Assembly (NCBI GenBank): GCA_025345505.1
Contig: JANVCC010000130.1
Location: 3,198,453 to 3,262,452, forward strand
Reading direction: 5' to 3'
DNA: 64,000 nt
Origin: Todiramphus chloris collaris
Lineage: Eukaryota > Chordata > Aves > Coraciiformes > Alcedinidae
Both the position numbers and the translations under genes were made by a program. The notes below the pieces were generated by a model that saw only the letters and a list, made by a program, of their open reading frames with translations, was not told the DNA's origin and ran no database searches. Shown here one piece after another: positions 12,826-25,490 of this stretch; positions within the stretch are counted from its first letter, which is position 1; each line of letters starts with the position of its first letter.

Positions 12826-14434
12826 TCCATCACTGTTTTTTGGAAATGGGAATGAGTTGATACAGCTTTAAAAGGAAGATACCATCTGGGAACAGGTGAT
12901 CAAAGAGCTTTAAGATCATCTCTCTTAATTTCATCTGAAATGATGTTCAAATTCAGTCCACTACAAAGCCATTTAGCTTCTTTCAAACTTCTTTCACACT
13001 ATTCCCTGCCCAAATTACCTGTGTGTAAACAGTCAGAAACAGTTCATGTTTGTGGGTATTTTTAATGCAAATATATTTCTTTCTCCAGTCCTTGGAGGAT
13101 CTTAACTCTTCGTGACAATTACTTTGAAAACAATTGAAAATTTTCTCCTTAATTTTCTTTTATGAGAATCGTATGATTTTTACAGCAAAATAATTTTGAA
13201 GAAACATGGACTTCTTACTGTAGTCCACCAGCCCTAGTATAATATTATCTCATTCATTCAAATCCTTTCCTGGAAACATCAGGATAAACGAGGGTTCATC
13301 AGCTTCAAGTATTTCTTTTATGTCTGCAGTAGCAGATCATTTCTGTGTGCTTACTTATAACACCAATAATCTAAAGCAGTTCATTTCTGTGAGTTTCAGC
13401 TTTTCTCCAGACTTTGTCATCAAAGACTGAGATGACTGCATGAAAGCATTTAAAGGATGCAAACAGTCCTGTTTCCTCAAGGACACCACACAGCAATGGC
13501 CCAAATAGCAACAATTAACACTGCATATATTTACAAAGCAAAACCCCTACAAAGCTGTATACCTGGTAACCCGGGAATGGCAAAACCAAGTAGAAATGAT
13601 TTTTTCTAACTACTAAGAATAAACACGTGTCAGCACAAGGCCAGTGAAGTCAGTGACTGGCTGAGAAACCAGTCTTAATGCAAGCTTGACAAATGTGTGA
13701 AACTTTTTAGCAGTAATATTCTTTATGCATTAGGTAGTTCATCTCCTCAATGCCAGTAAGCCCTAACCAGTATAAATTCTGTTTCTTTTTATTCCAAAGA
13801 AGCAGCTCTCTGCCTGTGTTATGGGGCAAAGCTAATCTAAAGGCAGACTATGAGTCTTCTTTGGACAGGGTATCTTGTAAACACATGAAAAAGTTACGGA
13901 TCTACAGTCTGCCTAGATCATCTGTGCCAGGGACGTGGCCAGGCAAACACCTGAGCCATCATTGTACCAGAGGATCCCTCAGCTGCTGGGAAGGACAGCC
14001 ACCCAAGTTTTGCTGAGTGGGATGAAGACTGAGAACTTCAAAGCTGATCCAAGCCACAGGAGTGCTTTTCACTTCCATTTCCTGATGACAGAGAAAGAGA
14101 GTTTCACAGATATTTTAAAACAGAGGAGTCTGACAGATGCTTTAATGCATCAGCAGGTCTCCCACCTGGAGGGACAAGCCACACCAAGCAAGGGCATCTG
14201 ACACACAACAGTTAGTTAGGCACCTCTGTGCTTCAGAAGAAGGGATTGCATTAAAGAAAGGTGGCAGCATCTGTTCTCCATCAAAGCAGGACTCTCCAAA
14301 AGAGGATAAATGTTCATTAAAACAAATTAAGAAATTTTCTGGAACAGGCAAGAATATCTGAGGCAAAGAATCTAAATTTACAAATAAAACATGAGTAAAG
14401 TTAGGTTTTGGCAAGGGACATGCATCCCCCACCT

Positions 14435-14830
14435 TAGCTGTGTATTAATTAACCAAGCCTTTTACTTTAGGGAATAAAATATTGCCCTTTGCTGTTTGCA
14501 GCACTTTCTGTTAACCTAGTCTCTTTGTATATCCTGAACTTGTTGAACAACCAGAGCTTTAAATTGACTGCTAATTTTGTGTTGGGTCAAGTTAATTTTG
14601 AAACCAGATTAATTAAAGCAGATGAAGCTTTGTTTATCCATTATTCATGAAGCTCATTGGAACAGGAGAGAGTGCATTAGCCTTATTTAGGATATTACTT
14701 TGCTTTAATGAACTCTTTTTTTTTTTTTGCCTCTTAATGCTCTTTTTGAGCAGGAGTTCAGCTTTGTGTTTTTGGCTTTTTTTTTTCCCTTTGGTGGTCT
14801 AGTGCAAACAATGTAATTAGCAGATTTTCT
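14435..14830. promoter_or_regulatory. Candidate conserved non-coding element
   Basis: An AT-rich stretch with several homeodomain-type TAATTA words (near 14446, 14608 and 14814), paired TTAATTAA motifs and pyrimidine runs. It has no repeat signature and no open frame. This texture is typical of developmental conserved non-coding elements in vertebrates. Conservation cannot be judged from one sequence, so the call rests on motif density and composition alone. Confidence 0.25.
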
Positions 14831-17429
14831 TGCTCAAAAAAAAGTTGCAGCTGACAATTTCCAGCACTGATTGCCTCTCACCATAATTCTGCAGAGGGAG
14901 AGAAGAGCACGTGTGCATGTTGAGCAAGAATCTCCCACTCATCCGCTCCTGCTGCAGTGGAGGCCACAGAGAAGGGTGGATATGCTCACTCAGCACCAGA
15001 GCCAGAAAATCCACAGGTGGTCAGAAGAGGCTGCTGGATTAATAAACTAGAACCACCTAACTGTGAGCATTTGAGCATCACTGTGGATAGTCCAGTGAAG
15101 AAATCTTTTCCCCATAGAGCAGTGAATTATAAAAGCCAAGCTAGACATGAGGGAATGTGAAGTATGGGCTAGAAAATATTACTGGAGCTATTACAGTGCT
15201 CTTTGCACAAATGGTGTATGCCCTCTGGGTATGGTTTAGTTCTAGTAGCTCTGTCTAAAACGATGTATTGAGACCTGAGATGCTACTTGCCTCAGAAACT
15301 AATGGCATTTATGAGCAAGTGGAAGACTGGAAGTCCTCAGAGTAAAAAGAATAAAAATAGAGCTTTGCTCAAAACTTGCAGTAACATCATATTTGTAAAT
15401 AAAATTAGCCATGCAAATGTACATTCAAACAAAGGAAATGTTGTCCTCACAAAGTGGAGACTAAATTAAATTGGACTAAATTAAACAAAACATCAAGATG
15501 CCAATTAAACAAGATACAAATATAGGTCTGTGTTCAAAGATAAAAAGATAGTTTGCAAATTTAAAAGGCAAAATATTTAACACTGCTAAAAAGAGTCTTT
15601 TTCCTGCTAAACAGCAAACTGACTGACAGATCTTGTTGCTATAGTATATTAATGAGAACTGGTGAAATTAAAGACAGAAGTAGTTACCCATACAACTTAG
15701 GAAAACATCCAGGTACAATAATCAGAACACAATAAAGAATACGAACTGATATTTCAGGCTACAAAACAATAGCAAAAAATTAAGATGAAGCCTTTATAGA
15801 AAAAGATACCTGTTTTCTCTTACATAGCTTGCTTGAAGAATATGATATCAGCCATTGTGAAAAACCCAGAATAATTAATCACACATAGCAATCACTTGAT
15901 CCTCTTAGCTGTAGTACCCAGATATCTAATGATCTCCATGTGTTTATCCTCACATTCCACTTATTGATGTGGGAAAATGTTTTGTGTTTTAAAAATGAGA
16001 AACTGAGTGGAAAGAAACCAAGGCTGTGATCTTCAGAAGTGTTTAGGCACCTAGTTATTGCAGTTTCACACAAAGATGCAAGAATAAGGCACTGATCTTT
16101 GTACCCAAGGTCTATTCCTCTAGCCACTTCTTTGTGCTCTTTTTCAGATTAGGTGGTGCAAATTGACTATTATAGCAGTATTTTTTTTTTTTTGTCTATC
16201 AACAAGAAAAGTATTTTTCATTTGCTTCTGAAGAGAAGGATGGTTGCTAAGCAAAGGAGTACCCAGCAAGGGGAATGTGAAGTGGTTAGAGAGATCAAGG
16301 CAAGAAACCAGAATGCTGAACTGAGAGCTTATGTTCCCTTTATTCATGGCACTTTTATTAGTGCTGTATTTTTAGATAGCTAAAGTGCTGTTGTAACATT
16401 AGAATGTACGAGGACCTGAAGAAGAGGCAGGACAGGACAAAAAGGCTGTAAACTACTGATGAGGGGGGATAAAATTTATGCTAAAGCTGCTATATAGACT
16501 GGTGGATGGTGAAGACAAAACCTCATTTAATGTGGCTATATATCTGTTTTAGTTATTGTTATGGTCAATGTTATCCAATAAACTTTTATTAAGTAGATCA
16601 GTACCTCAGGATATACTTCCTGTTTATGAGCTGGTAATTACCACATCTTGAGCTAAATAAACTTGGAACCTAAAGGCTGAAATTTTTTATAGGAAATAAA
16701 TTCCTTCAGCCTTGTCATTTGTTAGCTCAGGATATGGTGAAACCAAGCTAAGCAGGGAACACCACAGTACATGTAGAACTGTATGCTCACCCAGCTGCTC
16801 CCGCAGAGCTCTGCGCACTCTCACAGTATTTCCAGACTCTGGTACAAAAAAACAAAAAAAAAAGAAACAACAAAAAAAGGTAGAGTCAAGACAGTTTTGT
16901 GTAGGAAGTGTTTTGGCCTCTGTGCAAATTGCAACAGTATTTTTCATCTGATAGAACAGGATTTAAGGAATGCAGCCCTCAGTTCAGCAGGCTGTCCAGC
17001 TGCTCTGCTTGGAGACAAGAAGGGGTGATGAGGCTGATGGCCATTTGACTGTCCAAGTATGGACTATTTTTTAACAAGCTTTAAAGCTAGTTGAAGGGAA
17101 TTAACCTTGAAATGAGTCAGAGCCACTATATGGGCTTAATAAAAGTGGGACAAAGCCACTGCCTAGCAGGGCTACGTTTCATCTGTCTCATGGCCCATTT
17201 TGGTCAGACCCCCTTCTATGACCTAAGAGTGGAGTGAAACCTGGGGTGAAGTGTTGGCTCTTCTGAAGTCAAGAGGAGTTTCACTACTGATTGTAGTGGA
17301 CGTGGAGGTTAACTTGGTGTGTCTGGCTGGGAGAATTATGAGCAAGCAGTGGTCTGGCTACATGGGCAGCATGCAGCACCAGAGTAAATAGGTTTTTCCC
17401 AGCAGCGAAAAGTAACTGCACCATCTCTA

Positions 17430-17765
17430 TGTAAATCTCAGCACTTTGATTGGCTGATGGCTGTAAATAGCCAATTAGGCTGCACATGTTTGCGGATTAA
17501 TAAATGGCCATTCCACTGTGGCTAAGCTGCAAAGCAACCCTCAGTGCGGCTCACTGAGAACATTCCACCACTGACTTTAATTGTTATTAGTTTGCATTAT
17601 ATGTTAAATAGGGGAATATTTTAATGTAATAGCTGTAAGAGCTAAAACTGAGTGAATAATTCATAGCAAATTATTTATTCAATAAATTTAGCATCCTTTA
17701 CTCTTCAATTTTTCAGGAACAAGTTCATTATTTTCTCAAAAGAGTGGTTATTATTCAGAATTAGT
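17430..17765. promoter_or_regulatory. Candidate conserved non-coding element
   Basis: This segment combines a CCAAT/PBX-like TGATTGGCTGATGG, a homeodomain-like CCAATTAGG and GATTAATAAATGG within about 70 bases. A long AT-rich run with ATTTATTCAATAAATTTA words follows. No repeat family or reading frame explains it. I infer a possible enhancer; the sequence shows only the motif clustering. Confidence 0.28.
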
Positions 17766-20140
17766 TTCTAATCAGTTTATCAGAATGTTTCTTGCTCTGC
17801 AGATCCCCTGGGTAGGCTATTTTTTACTAAAACAGTAAGCCATACAGCACCATTGCCTCCACTATTTTATTGTGTGTTAGCCTTTAGCAGAAGTTTCTAG
17901 TGAGGACTTAGGTTTAACCAAAGGCACCCTGGCTCCTCCTGCTCCCAGTATCCCTGAGGGAAGGTATGATGCATGTCCTGCCACAACACTTTTACCTTTT
18001 ATGAAGGCTGGCCTAGAAAAGTGGTCAATGCTGTGGAAACTGAGGCAAGCTTAGGACTGAGAATTTTTTACTGTGAGGAAGAAAATATATAATTGTCCCA
18101 TCCCCTCTGCTTTCAGACAGTTGGTGCAGAGCATAAGAGATGCAGCACAGATCTCTTCCTGATCCAGGACTGGTATGAAAAAGCCATTACAAAATGTCCA
18201 CCAATAAATGGCGTTTGTTTCACTGAGTGTAGAGGACTCCAAAACATATGCTGTTGTTATTTTAAAAAATTTTTAATTATTATTAGCATCTTTTTAATAA
18301 TTCACAGGCAAAGGAAAGGAGACGAAGAGACCCAACCAGCAGGAGGGAACAATGCCCACCGCCAGACGTAACTGCTTTGAGCCACCCTCTGTGCACTTCT
18401 CCTGACTCTGTACTTTAGAGGTGAGCAGGTTATAGCTCTGCGTTTTACCCTCATCTGGCTTCCCTTGAGCCTATTTGCAGCAATGCTTAGATAATCTTGT
18501 TGCAGCCATTTGTGCCTCAGATCTGCACCTCATGCCAGGTGTCTGCCTCGGGTATTGACACGTGTATGTGAGCTCTGAGAAAAGCATAGCTAAACAGTAA
18601 AGCCTTGGTAATTAATAAGCCTTGCAATCTCACAACCTTTCTTATTGCTCCCTTGTCTTCCCCAGAGTTTCCCAGGGATTGCTCCTACTCTTCGTGGTGG
18701 GCTGTGCTCCATCTCAAGAGGTCTGGCTCAAAGCAGCCTGTTACATAGAAATATATAAGGCAGCGTTACATTCCTCCTCTTTCCAACTACTGGGTGCTAA
18801 TCAGCGTAACACTGTTCATATCAGCGCAGATGTTTACTGAAGACCAAAAGGGAAAGCAAATAGTTTGGGTTAGCTCTTCTGACAGTAGAGTACAGCTTTA
18901 TTTAGTAGAATTTGTTTCATACCAATGGCATCCCAAGGTACTTATCGAAGTTAAATAATACGTAATAGCAGAGGGAGAAAGAAATTAAGAGACACCGGCA
19001 TGGGAGTAGAGATCTTTTCAGATGAGATTTGAAAATAGATGGAGAAGCGGTGAGGCAGAAAGAAACAACAGAAATAAAGACTGCTCCAGACGGTAGGAGA
19101 TACAAGGGGAGAAAGCTTTTACAACAGCTGTGGTTTGAGCATAATTAGGCACAGAGAGATGACCATTGCCATTTGGAGAGAAAAAAATAAGAACGGAGGA
19201 GAAGAAAGAGGAGTTCCAGGAGACAGACTGGGAAAAGGTCACAAAAGGCAAATAAAGTAATGAATGGGGAGCTGTGGGAGCTTTCTCTGCAAATGTCATA
19301 ATGGTGATTTGGAAAGTTAATATACCCACAAAAAGACAGGTGTGTGCAGGATGGCTGGAGGATGTTGACGTGGAGAATTCAAGCAGAAAGGAAAGTCAGG
19401 CATTGCCATGTCCGGAGGAGAATTTCCTCCAAACAGCTGCATCTGTCTAACATTCTGCAATGGTTTCAGACCCAGAAAGTCAAATATAAGGAGGTGCTAT
19501 ATAATCTACTGCCTTCCTCACTCCTTTCTGCCAAAGACTATGTTGTTTTCTCCTTCCTGGGTTGAAAACAGCAATTCCATTGCACAGTTGCTGCATATTT
19601 TTGGGGGGCAAAGCTGATTTCTTTTTATCCAATAATCTATGAGAAAGAGACAAGGTGTTGCTGCAGATATAGTGGATTATGGTAGTTAAAGAAATAAGGT
19701 GTTTTCTATCCCCTGTGACCTCAAGTTGTCTCCATTTTGCTAGGTGGAAGAAATATCAAGTCAAGGTACACATCTCTAATACTAATATGGCAAAAGAAAG
19801 GGATGCTGCAGTAGGATGCTCTTGTTACCAGGCTAGTTCCACCTGATAGTGCATAAGACGAGGCTGTACTGTGACTAAATTGGGTTGTGAAGCTAGACAT
19901 TAAATGCAGATCTCCCATTGTGGAAGCTCTTGGGTTTCAGATCCATGGACTCCCCTGAATCAGATGCAGAGTGGTCATACAGTTCACACCGAGACTGAGG
20001 ACCTTAGTGAATTCTCCTCAGGGTAAAAACCTGCTGTGCGCTATAGTGTCCTCAGGGCTGCTCATGTTTATACTGGGGGGGGAGGGAATTTTTCACTAGT
20101 GGAGGAAGTGTGCATATAGAATCACTCTGAATGTGTACAT

Positions 20141-20357
20141 ATAGAATCATGGAATGATTTGGATTGGAAGGGACAAGTAAAGGCCATCGAGTCCAACCCC
20201 CCTGTAATAAGCAGGCACATCTGCAACTAGATTAGGTTGCTCAGAGCCTCGTCCAACCTGACCTTGAATGTTCCCAGGGATGGGGCATCTACTAACTCTT
20301 TGGACAACCTGTTCCCATGTTTCACCAGCCTCATTGTCAACGATTTCTTCCTTACAT
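20141..20357 (-). mobile_element. CR1 LINE 3' UTR fragment
   Basis: The plus strand begins with ATAGAATCATGGAATGATTT, the reverse complement of a CR1 3' tail. It continues through recognisable CR1 3' sequence (GAGTCCAACCCCC, CAGGGATGGGGCATC). The reading frame is decayed. It abuts the RT fragment at 20358 in the same orientation; in an intact element about 1 kb of coding sequence would separate them. This is either one CR1 with an internal deletion or two CR1 insertions side by side. Confidence 0.85.
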
Positions 20358-20784
20358 AGTACACTCATCAAATCCATATCTCTCCAATTTAGAGAGAAGG
20401 ATGTTGTAGGGGACTATGTCAAAGGCTTTGCAGAAGTCCAGATAGATGACAGCCATAGCTAGTCCCTTGTCCACTGATGTAGTCACTCCATCATAAAAGG
20501 CCACTAGGTTGGTCAGGCAAGACTTGCCCCTGGTGAAGCCATGATAGCTGTCTTGAATCACCTCCCTGTCCTCCATGTGCCTTCCCATAGCTTCTAGTGT
20601 CTTCCATGATCTTCCCAGGCACAGAGGAGAGGCTGACAGGTTGGTAGTTCTCCTGTACCTCCTTTCTACTCTTTTTAAAAATGAGTGCAATATTTCCCTT
20701 TTTCCATCAGCAGGGACTTTACCTGACTGCCAGGCCTTTTCAAACACATTAGAGGCAGGTGGAATATTCTTACTCCCCACTACT
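20358..20784 (-). mobile_element. CR1 LINE reverse transcriptase fragment
   Basis: The minus strand encodes a 142-residue open stretch of non-LTR reverse transcriptase. It contains [16 protein letters not shown] and [19 protein letters not shown], which match the CR1 RT region where the usual motif is LDFSKAFD. Here the serine is a cysteine. The catalytic FADD block and the C-terminal part are missing, and the piece is joined directly to 3' UTR sequence. It is a dead fragment. The 138-residue plus-strand frame at 20575-20991 is its antisense shadow plus flanking DNA. Confidence 0.9.
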
Positions 20785-21406
20785 TTAGTCTTTCTTCTCC
20801 TGGATCATGGTTTTGCAATTTTCTGCTGGTCTAAACACATCTACTGGAAACACTTTGACCTGTGTGTTGGATTCATACCATGGGGATGTAAAAGAAGACA
20901 AGACTTGCCCTGTGAAAGAAGAGAATGGCACAGAATATTTCAGAAGACTTTGCTCAAGCAAGTAGTTCTTCTGCAAATCCAGGTTAAATAATCATGGAGA
21001 GCTGGAAAGATGCTGGAATATGAAGTCTACTGAACTTTTTTTGTGCAGTGAGATAAGACAAAGCTTGCTTGAATCTGTTCATGGTTTGTTTTTTTTGTTT
21101 AATTCCCATATTCCTCAGTCAGACAGAACTGAGATCTGTAGAGAAAAGTCAGAATCTATCTCTTTCCAAATGATAGGTGTTTGAAGGCCAGTTGAAGAGC
21201 AGGATAAAGTATGCCCATAACTGGTAGTTCCTCAACAAGTCAGAATGTGGAAAGCAAAATACCGACAGAAGTGCATCTGAATGTAAAAAGCAAGGCAAGT
21301 CGTTCTGTCCCAGTCACAGAGGCTTCCACCAATGGCAGCAGAAGACCTTTCGAACAAAGCTAGTGGTAGGAGGAAGGTAAGGAATTACTTAGGTAGGTCA
21401 AGAATT
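20785..21406. other. Unique non-coding DNA between CR1 pieces
   Basis: No exon, repeat or RNA gene is recognisable in this gap. It separates two minus-strand CR1 fragments and shows no CR1 similarity that I can see. Confidence 0.5.
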
Positions 21407-21972
21407 CAGAATCACAGAATCACAGAATGGTAAAGGTTGGTCATCTAGTCCAACTCTCCTGCCAAAGCAGGTTGCACAGAAATCCATCCAGGTAGGATTT
21501 GAAAGTCTCCAGAGGAGACTCCATAACGCTCTGTGAAGCCTGTTCCAGTGCTCTGTCACTCTCACAGGAAAGAAGTTTTTCTTTGTGTTTAGGCAAAACT
21601 TGTGTGTTCCAATTTGTGTCTTTTGCTCTTTGTCTTGTCACTGGGCACCACTGAAAAGAGTCGGGCCCCATCCACTTGACACCCACCCACCCACCCTTTA
21701 GATATTTATAAGCATTGATAAGATCCCCTCTCAGTCTTCTCCAGACTAAATAGCCCCAGGTGTCTCAGCCTTTCCTCATTAAGAGAGACGTTCTAGTCCT
21801 CTAATCATCTTTGTGGCTCTCTGTTGGACTCTTCAGTAGTTCCCTGTTTATCTTGAACTGGGAAGCCCAGAACTGGAGCCAACACTTCAGATGTGACCTC
21901 ACTAGAGCAGAGTAGAGAGGAAGGAGAACCTCTCTTGATTTTCTGGTCACACTCTTAATGCACCCCAGAAGG
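21407..21972 (-). mobile_element. CR1 LINE 3' fragment
   Basis: It starts at the plus-strand CAGAATCACAGAATCACAG tail. It then runs through the typical reverse-complement CR1 landmarks: tail, ORF2 C-terminus around 21480-21600, and the GATAAGATCCCCTCTCAGTC segment at about 21717. It ends near CACCCCAGAA. The ORF2 C-terminal frame is broken. A short (ACCC)n slippage sits at about 21678-21699. It is a 5'-truncated copy, the usual fate of LINE insertions. Confidence 0.9.
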
Positions 21973-22126
21973 TGGATGTAGATCTGGCAAGAAAGGACAC
22001 AATTCTATTAGGAGGAAGCACATTCTGGGAAGAGACCTAAAATTTGAAGCCACTTCATGTTTAGTCCTAGCCTCTGAAGGGGATCCCATCAGTCTTGCCA
22101 CATTCCTGTTAGAGCTAAACACATCT

Positions 22127-22215
22127 AGTGGGAGGTGTCCATGCCATTGGCAGGGGTGTTGAAACTAGATGATCTTTAAGGTCCCTTCCAACCCTGACAA
22201 TTCTATGATTCTATT
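22127..22215 (+). mobile_element. CR1 LINE 3' end, plus strand
   Basis: GAAACTAGATGATCTTTAAG, then GGTCCCTTCCAACCC, then the ATTCTATGATTCTATTA tail form a classic CR1 3' terminus on the plus strand. Only the last 90 or so bases are present. Together with the opposite-strand CR1 just upstream, the truncated 5' ends face each other and the 3' ends point outward. Confidence 0.9.
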
Positions 22216-25200
22216 AAAGTCCAGCACACAGAAGGAAGCCACAGCCCTGGCAGTGGGGGTATTGCTCCAGCAGCCCCCCCAGGAGTCTGTAGAGAGAGAA
22301 CCCCAGGCTCTGGTACTACATGCAGGGCATAACAGTGTCTTTTAAAAAACTGGTTTTTGAGCTTTTGCTGTTTGTAGCTTCTGCACCTGAAAATCAGAGG
22401 TCAGCCAAAAGGCCACAAAAATGAAAGAGTGAAGTGAGAAGAGATACTGGTTTTGCCAGGACAGACATGAGATAGCCTCTCCCTTAGGACATGTCTGATA
22501 TCAAAGTATAAAGGGAAGCAGCTATGTAGACCTCCATATTTATTTATTTTTCAGTTCAGAATTCCCAGTAAGAAATTATCTTGGATTCAAAGATTAATGG
22601 AAGGACTTCCACAAATTTTTTTCAAAGGCATAGGGACTATTGCTAGAGCAATGTTAATATTTACGATAAGTAATTTTCATCATAGTTCAGGTACCCTAAA
22701 TTCACTTTATTATTTCTTCTAGTACCAAACTGGTCTACAGTCTTGCAATGTAATATGCAAGAGCTTGTGACAATGTATATTTTTTTTTTAATTCTACTTT
22801 TGTAGACAGTTGTTGTGGGATGTGGAGAACAAGCCAGAATGGTGGGAAACCTGTGTATGATGGTAGGCCACAAACATTTCGTTGATAAAGAGGAGGATGG
22901 AGAAGCTGATGTTGATCTCGATGAGGCTGACCATTCCACACACACCTGACTATCATCCTTAACTTAAGCTGCCTTAGAGCAGCCTTAGCTGATATAGGGC
23001 AACCTTTTCTCAACCCACAACACCCATCACTTTGGCGAGAAGCACAAACCATGGATCAGGGTCCACTCCTCTGTGGGGCTAAAGCCTCTCCCTTCTTAGA
23101 TGTTTTTGAGGTGATCAGACTTCCAGCTTCCCTGCTCAGGGTAAGTGTATGAATGACATGTAATAAAGGGAAACATGAGAAATCCTCTTGTCTGAAGGGG
23201 AATTTGTCTCTCCTTTTTTAAATGGCCCGTGTTTCTTGGATTTGAAAAAATAAATGGAATACTGTTGCTGTGAAAAAAATTATGTGCCAATAAGGCAATT
23301 TGTGTAATCATCAGGGCAACCCACTTTGCTAGGAGGTACTCATATTTTATTTAAAAATCTTTACTAAAGAGTTTGCATTGTGTATACCTTATTAAATGGC
23401 ATCAATGAAAGGTTTGATTCCTTATTCAACAGTGCTGATAAATAACAGAAGAAAAGGTTGTGCAGTTGGACTTTTATACCATTAAATATTAAATATTTTA
23501 TTGGTTTACCAAGCCAAAGCAGACATAATTTCCCTATGCACTCTTTTAAATGAAGAGTCTTTCACCTGCTCACATCCTTCCCTGCTGCTAAAAGAGAAAC
23601 TGAGATAATACTCCTAAATGCCAGCTATTCTGACAGCTATAGAGTATTAAACGAAACCTCTCTATGATTTCCACTCCTGTGTGCAAGACAGACATGGGGG
23701 TACCTGGACAACTTTCCCCAGGCTCACCAGTGACCACTTGGATCCTTACACTCCTAAGTCTTCATCAGCACTCTCGCACCACTGCTGAGACTTCCCACCA
23801 CTGGCAGCCTACAGCAATAGTGCTACCAGTTATCAAACAAATAGTTCCCCTGCCCCTCCGAGGAAGCAGAAGCTACCCACAAAAATGATGGGTTACATAG
23901 GATGCAGGAAAGTTTTAAGCCTTGTGAACACTTGCAAGAACCTTACTTGTGTTGACCACTTCTGTGCTGTCAGTAATACAGGGCAATTTCCTTGGTCACG
24001 GTCTTGTCAGCTTCAGTCACACTGGGAGGCGATGCAAGTTTAAGCTGCAGTTTGATTATCTGCTTACAATACAATATCAGGAAGATCTCCATGGCACTTT
24101 GTCACAGATCGCAGTGGCTCAGGACAGTCCTGTCTTAGGGTCAGTGTTATAAAAGTGTTTGTGGTGGCCTCAGGGTCACACTTCACTGTTTGTGTTAATA
24201 AAGACTTAGAAAGAGCAGGAAGGGGCAGAGCTCAGACCTGGGTGAGAGGCAGATGAACCAGGGGTGACAGATGAGCCACAGAGTGAAGAAAACATTTAGA
24301 TAAGGCACAGCTAGCACAGTCCCAGAGTGCTTCAGAGCCTCTATTGCACGGACACATGGCACAAGGTGGCACAGCACAAAGACTGACACATTTTGTAAGA
24401 GCAGTTTTAACAGAGCATTACTGAGCCGTGTCACACTTTTAGGGATGAATTCTTGTTCATGGAGACCGCTAACCTGGTCAGTAAGGACAAGTGTAGTATC
24501 CTGATGACACTACTTGGTCAAACCTCAGAGTAGAAGAAATGGACAGGCAGACTCCACCAATGACTAAAAGTGAGACAAAATGCAAGATGGGCCCTTCCCT
24601 TCCTCCAGTGGGTAATTAATGCCTGGTCTGCTGGCTTTATTGCTTTTTTTTAGCCTTCCCGTCTCTAGCTTAGCCCAACTTCTCCTTCCCCATTAAGTCC
24701 TTTCCCAGAAAGACTGAGCTGCTACTGGGTGTCTGTCTCTGAGCTTTTCCTTGTCCTTCCAATGCGAAGAGAATCAAAAGCTCTCTCACCTATGTTTGTA
24801 TGTTTTGTGACAGCATTATTTTGCTTCAGTCAAAATCCTCCTTAAAAATACATGCCCTTTCTTTCCATTTAGGGGCAGGAGGCAGCAGCTGCCTGGCCCT
24901 AGGCACAATTACACTCCAATAGCTGAGAATGGGAGTCAGTGGCAGCTTCATTCTTCCCCCAGTTTTCATGAGGAAAAATTCATTTAGCAGCTCAGCATGG
25001 AGGGCTCTGCACAGCCTCCTCCTTCCCTGTGAAGAAAGCAGCATTTGAAATTGCAGCAAGAAGAATATGCACACATGTTTCAGCTGTTTCTTCTTTCAAT
25101 TACTGCTATTTGAGTTTCCCCATGCCCTCTGCAAATATTTTTCCCAACTCATACCCTCCAGTGTACTCTCACTGCACTCAGGTGCTAGCACAGAACAGAC

Positions 25201-25314
25201 AGACATTTTGTTCTGTTTGTTAGGCACTTGTTTTCTCTTTTTTTTTTTTTTTGTCTTTAGTTTTCTAGGAGTGACTGGTTAGTCAGAGGACCCATACTGT
25301 GTGACTGAACTAAT
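22216..25314. other. Unique non-coding DNA with one weak exon candidate
   Basis: No repeat is recognised apart from homopolymer runs such as T15 at 25238-25252. A possible terminal exon at 22806-22949 is listed separately at low confidence. Nothing else in this interval looks coding. Confidence 0.45.
22806..22949 (+). other. Weak candidate terminal exon (47 codons)
   Basis: A pyrimidine-rich tract ends in TTCTACTTTTGTAG at 22805. A 47-codon frame follows, closing at TGA 22947-22949. Its C-terminal half is markedly acidic (DKEEDGEADVDLDEADH). I do not recognise the peptide. A 48-codon stretch without a stop is not rare by chance and no upstream exon is visible. Opposite-strand frames also cross it. 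I list it only because a good acceptor and a compositionally biased frame coincide. Confidence 0.12.
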
Positions 25315-25490
25315 CAGAATCATAGAATCATAGACTGTTTTTTGTTGGAAGCTACCTTTAAAGATCATCTAGTTCCAATACCCTCGCCATGGGCAGGGAC
25401 ATCTTTCACTAGGTCAGGTTTCTTAAAACCCACTCCAGCCTGACCTTGAGCACTTCCAGGGGTGGGATATTTAAAACTTCTCTGGGCATC
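25315..25490 (-). mobile_element. CR1 LINE 3' fragment
   Basis: It begins with the reverse-complement tail CAGAATCATAGAATCATAG. CR1 3' UTR landmarks follow (GATCATCTAGTTCCAATACC, CATGGGCAGGGACATC, CACTTCCAGGGGTGGG). About 175 bases survive and there is no coding potential. Confidence 0.92.

Larger units (their letters stand above)
12826..20112. other. Long unique non-coding stretch with AT-rich islands
   Basis: No coding exon or interspersed repeat is recognisable. Two AT-rich sub-stretches at 14435-14830 and 17430-17765 stand out and are listed separately. Poly(T) runs occur at 14716-14728 and 16181-16193, and a short A-rich patch at about 16848-16877. The interval 19000-19280 is purine-rich on the plus strand without a regular unit. 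Confidence 0.5.

Noticed and set aside
20575..20991. 138-residue plus-strand frame
   Set aside because: It is antisense to the CR1 RT fragment for most of its length and has no family features of its own.
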